The position numbers and the translations under genes were made by a program. The notes under the pieces were generated by a model. That model had not been told where the DNA came from and ran no database searches. It worked only from the letters and a program-made list of their open reading frames with translations. This document shows, piece by piece, positions 22,793 through 23,459 of a stretch of DNA of 23,459 nucleotides. Origin of the DNA: a virus; IMG/VR virus record IMGVR_UViG_3300027365_000062, positions 1 to 23,459 of that record; one strand, given 5' to 3'. The first letter of the stretch is position 1; each line of letters opens with the position of its first letter.

Positions 22793-23035
22793 TCAGATTC
22801 TCCAGGTAATTGCTTTGACAGCCCACATCTGTGCAGTCTGGGCTTCTGTGATTGCGACACTGGCCATGCGCTTAACCTCGGCGTCTTCGGTCGAGTTTCG
22901 CAGGTCGTTCATCTGATTGATGGCAATGGCAAATGCGGCCTTGCACGCTTGCACAGCGGGATCGCCGCTGGGGTTGAACGTGATTCCCACGGCTTTTTCG
23001 CCGTAGGTTAGCTCGCGTTGAGTGTTTTCGCTCAT
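22793..23035 (-). CDS. Putative Acb2/Tad1 hairpin-domain protein (candidate nucleotide-sponge counter-defence)
   Basis: An 80-residue protein with two predicted helices. Residues 10-23 (TYGEKAVGITFNPS) and residues 60-77 (VAITEAQTAQMWAVKAIT) match, from memory, a small phage family grouped with the Acb2/Tad1 hairpin domain. Acb2 and Tad1 proteins bind cyclic nucleotides made by CBASS and Thoeris and so block effector activation. The pattern of Ala, Gln, Met and aromatic residues in the second helix resembles that of Acb2. The start is fixed by AAGGAG seven bases upstream of the ATG, overlapping the stop region of the co-chaperonin gene. The stop lies two bases before the scaffold start, so it is expressed with head genes. 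The function is inference; it could equally be an uncharacterised structural or regulatory small protein. Confidence 0.6.
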   Translation of the reverse strand: MSENTQRELTYGEKAVGITFNPSGDPAVQACKAAFAIAINQMNDLRNSTEDAEVKRMASVAITEAQTAQMWAVKAITWRI

Positions 23036-23044
23036 GTCAGCTCC

Positions 23045-23440
23045 TTAAATGAACGCACGGATGGCCAGCGGGTCGCCGGTCACCTGGCCGATGATGTCCA
23101 GATCATTGAAGATCACGAACAGAGCGGTCTCGCCGTTGGGCAGGGGAACCTCCCAGCGGTCGCCGCCGTACTTGGCCACGCGCACGTAATCGCCGGGGCC
23201 GCACCAACTGCCCTCGGGCCAGGACTCCATGCTGTTTCGGTTCTTGAAGGCAAGGGAGCCGACAGACACCACCTTGGCCACTTGCGTGTTCCACTTCTCG
23301 GTGTCTCTGGAGCCGTTGTCCAAAATGATGCCGGAGGCCGTTTTTGTCTTGGGGCTGCGGATCTGCACCAAGACTCGACTTCCGAACGGGGTGATGCCCG
23401 GGTCCGCGACCGGGAAAGCCTCAATCAACGCTTCGCTCAT
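23045..23440 (-). CDS. Phage GroES-like co-chaperonin
   Basis: This 131-residue protein resembles the Cpn10/GroES fold. Residues 18-27 (PFGSRVLVQI) match the first beta strand of GroES, and residues 29-42 form a mobile-loop-like segment containing Ile38-Ile39-Leu40, in the position of the GroES IVL tripeptide that docks on GroEL. It is longer than bacterial GroES (about 97 residues), as phage versions such as T4 gp31 also are. By family knowledge it would cap host GroEL and help fold the major capsid protein; no GroEL is encoded here. The ATG has an AAGGAG site close upstream, and the gene ends with a TAA that is followed at once by the ribosome site of the next gene. It heads the capsid-morphogenesis block, which fits the role. 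The family call is from sequence pattern only. Confidence 0.85.
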   Translation of the reverse strand: MSEALIEAFPVADPGITPFGSRVLVQIRSPKTKTASGIILDNGSRDTEKWNTQVAKVVSVGSLAFKNRNSMESWPEGSWCGPGDYVRVAKYGGDRWEVPLPNGETALFVIFNDLDIIGQVTGDPLAIRAFI

Positions 23441-23459
23441 ACTCTGCTCCTTTCAGCAG

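Noticed and set aside
21726-22916. A 396-codon open frame on the plus strand opposite the scaffold gene
   Set aside because: It is antisense to three well-supported minus-strand genes, has a Leu/Val/Arg-rich composition typical of GC-rich antisense frames, and has no ribosome site or recognisable motif.
1-23459. tRNA genes, CRISPR arrays, insertion sequences or an attachment site
   Set aside because: I saw no cloverleaf-like segment, no regularly spaced repeats beyond the coding 12-bp repeat, no transposase and no integrase.

Overview
This window is a block of late (virion and lysis) genes from a tailed double-stranded DNA bacteriophage. Every gene I can support lies on the minus strand, so the functional order runs from position 23459 down to 1. 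The head, adaptor and nozzle proteins, with no long tape-measure gene, tail-tube gene or sheath gene, point to a short-tailed (podovirus-like) virion of the P22/SU10 type. There is no integrase, terminase or portal gene in the window; terminase and portal would be expected just beyond the right edge. Most of the DNA is GC-rich and ribosome sites are plain AGGAG types, compatible with a proteobacterial host, possibly a freshwater betaproteobacterium, but that host guess is weak.

Layout in transcription order. (1) 23440-21843: a GroES-like co-chaperonin, a small protein resembling the Acb2/Tad1 hairpin family (possible anti-CBASS/anti-Thoeris nucleotide sponge), and a probable scaffolding protein. 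(2) 21819-19641: a sigma70-like promoter buried in a stem-loop, then a conserved unknown protein, a putative decoration protein and the major capsid protein, closed by a strong intrinsic terminator. (3) 19553-18025: small putative structural proteins, one with a (NVTG)4 tandem repeat, a one-helix membrane/coiled-coil protein and a Lys-rich protein with GGKV repeats. (4) 17916-12373: a gp4-like adaptor interrupted by an apparent frameshift, a Cys-rich small protein, two large fibre proteins (the second ending in an S74 intramolecular chaperone), and a DUF7936-like protein. (5) 12376-9454: a tightly overlapped cassette of small membrane proteins, a lipoprotein, a probable 3-TM holin and a GH24 lysozyme with an unusual Glu-Cys-Thr triad, followed by a weak terminator. 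(6) 9340-1: a second promoter candidate, then an SU10-type adaptor, a fibre protein, a gp10-like nozzle/DNA-stabilisation protein, a small unknown protein, and four large Ala/Gly/Gln-rich proteins that look like internal or ejected virion proteins; the last runs off the left edge.

Genes are packed with 1-4 base start/stop overlaps (ATGA, GTGA, TGATG), implying translational coupling. The few real gaps (21786-21842, 19554-19684, 19103-19157, 17917-18024, 9341-9453) hold hairpins and promoter-like sequences that appear to divide the late region into expression units. The most notable points are the candidate Acb2/Tad1 protein in the capsid operon, the phage GroES, the frameshifted adaptor, the promoter-inside-hairpin junctions, and a lysis cassette with several undescribed membrane proteins including a 32-residue one.
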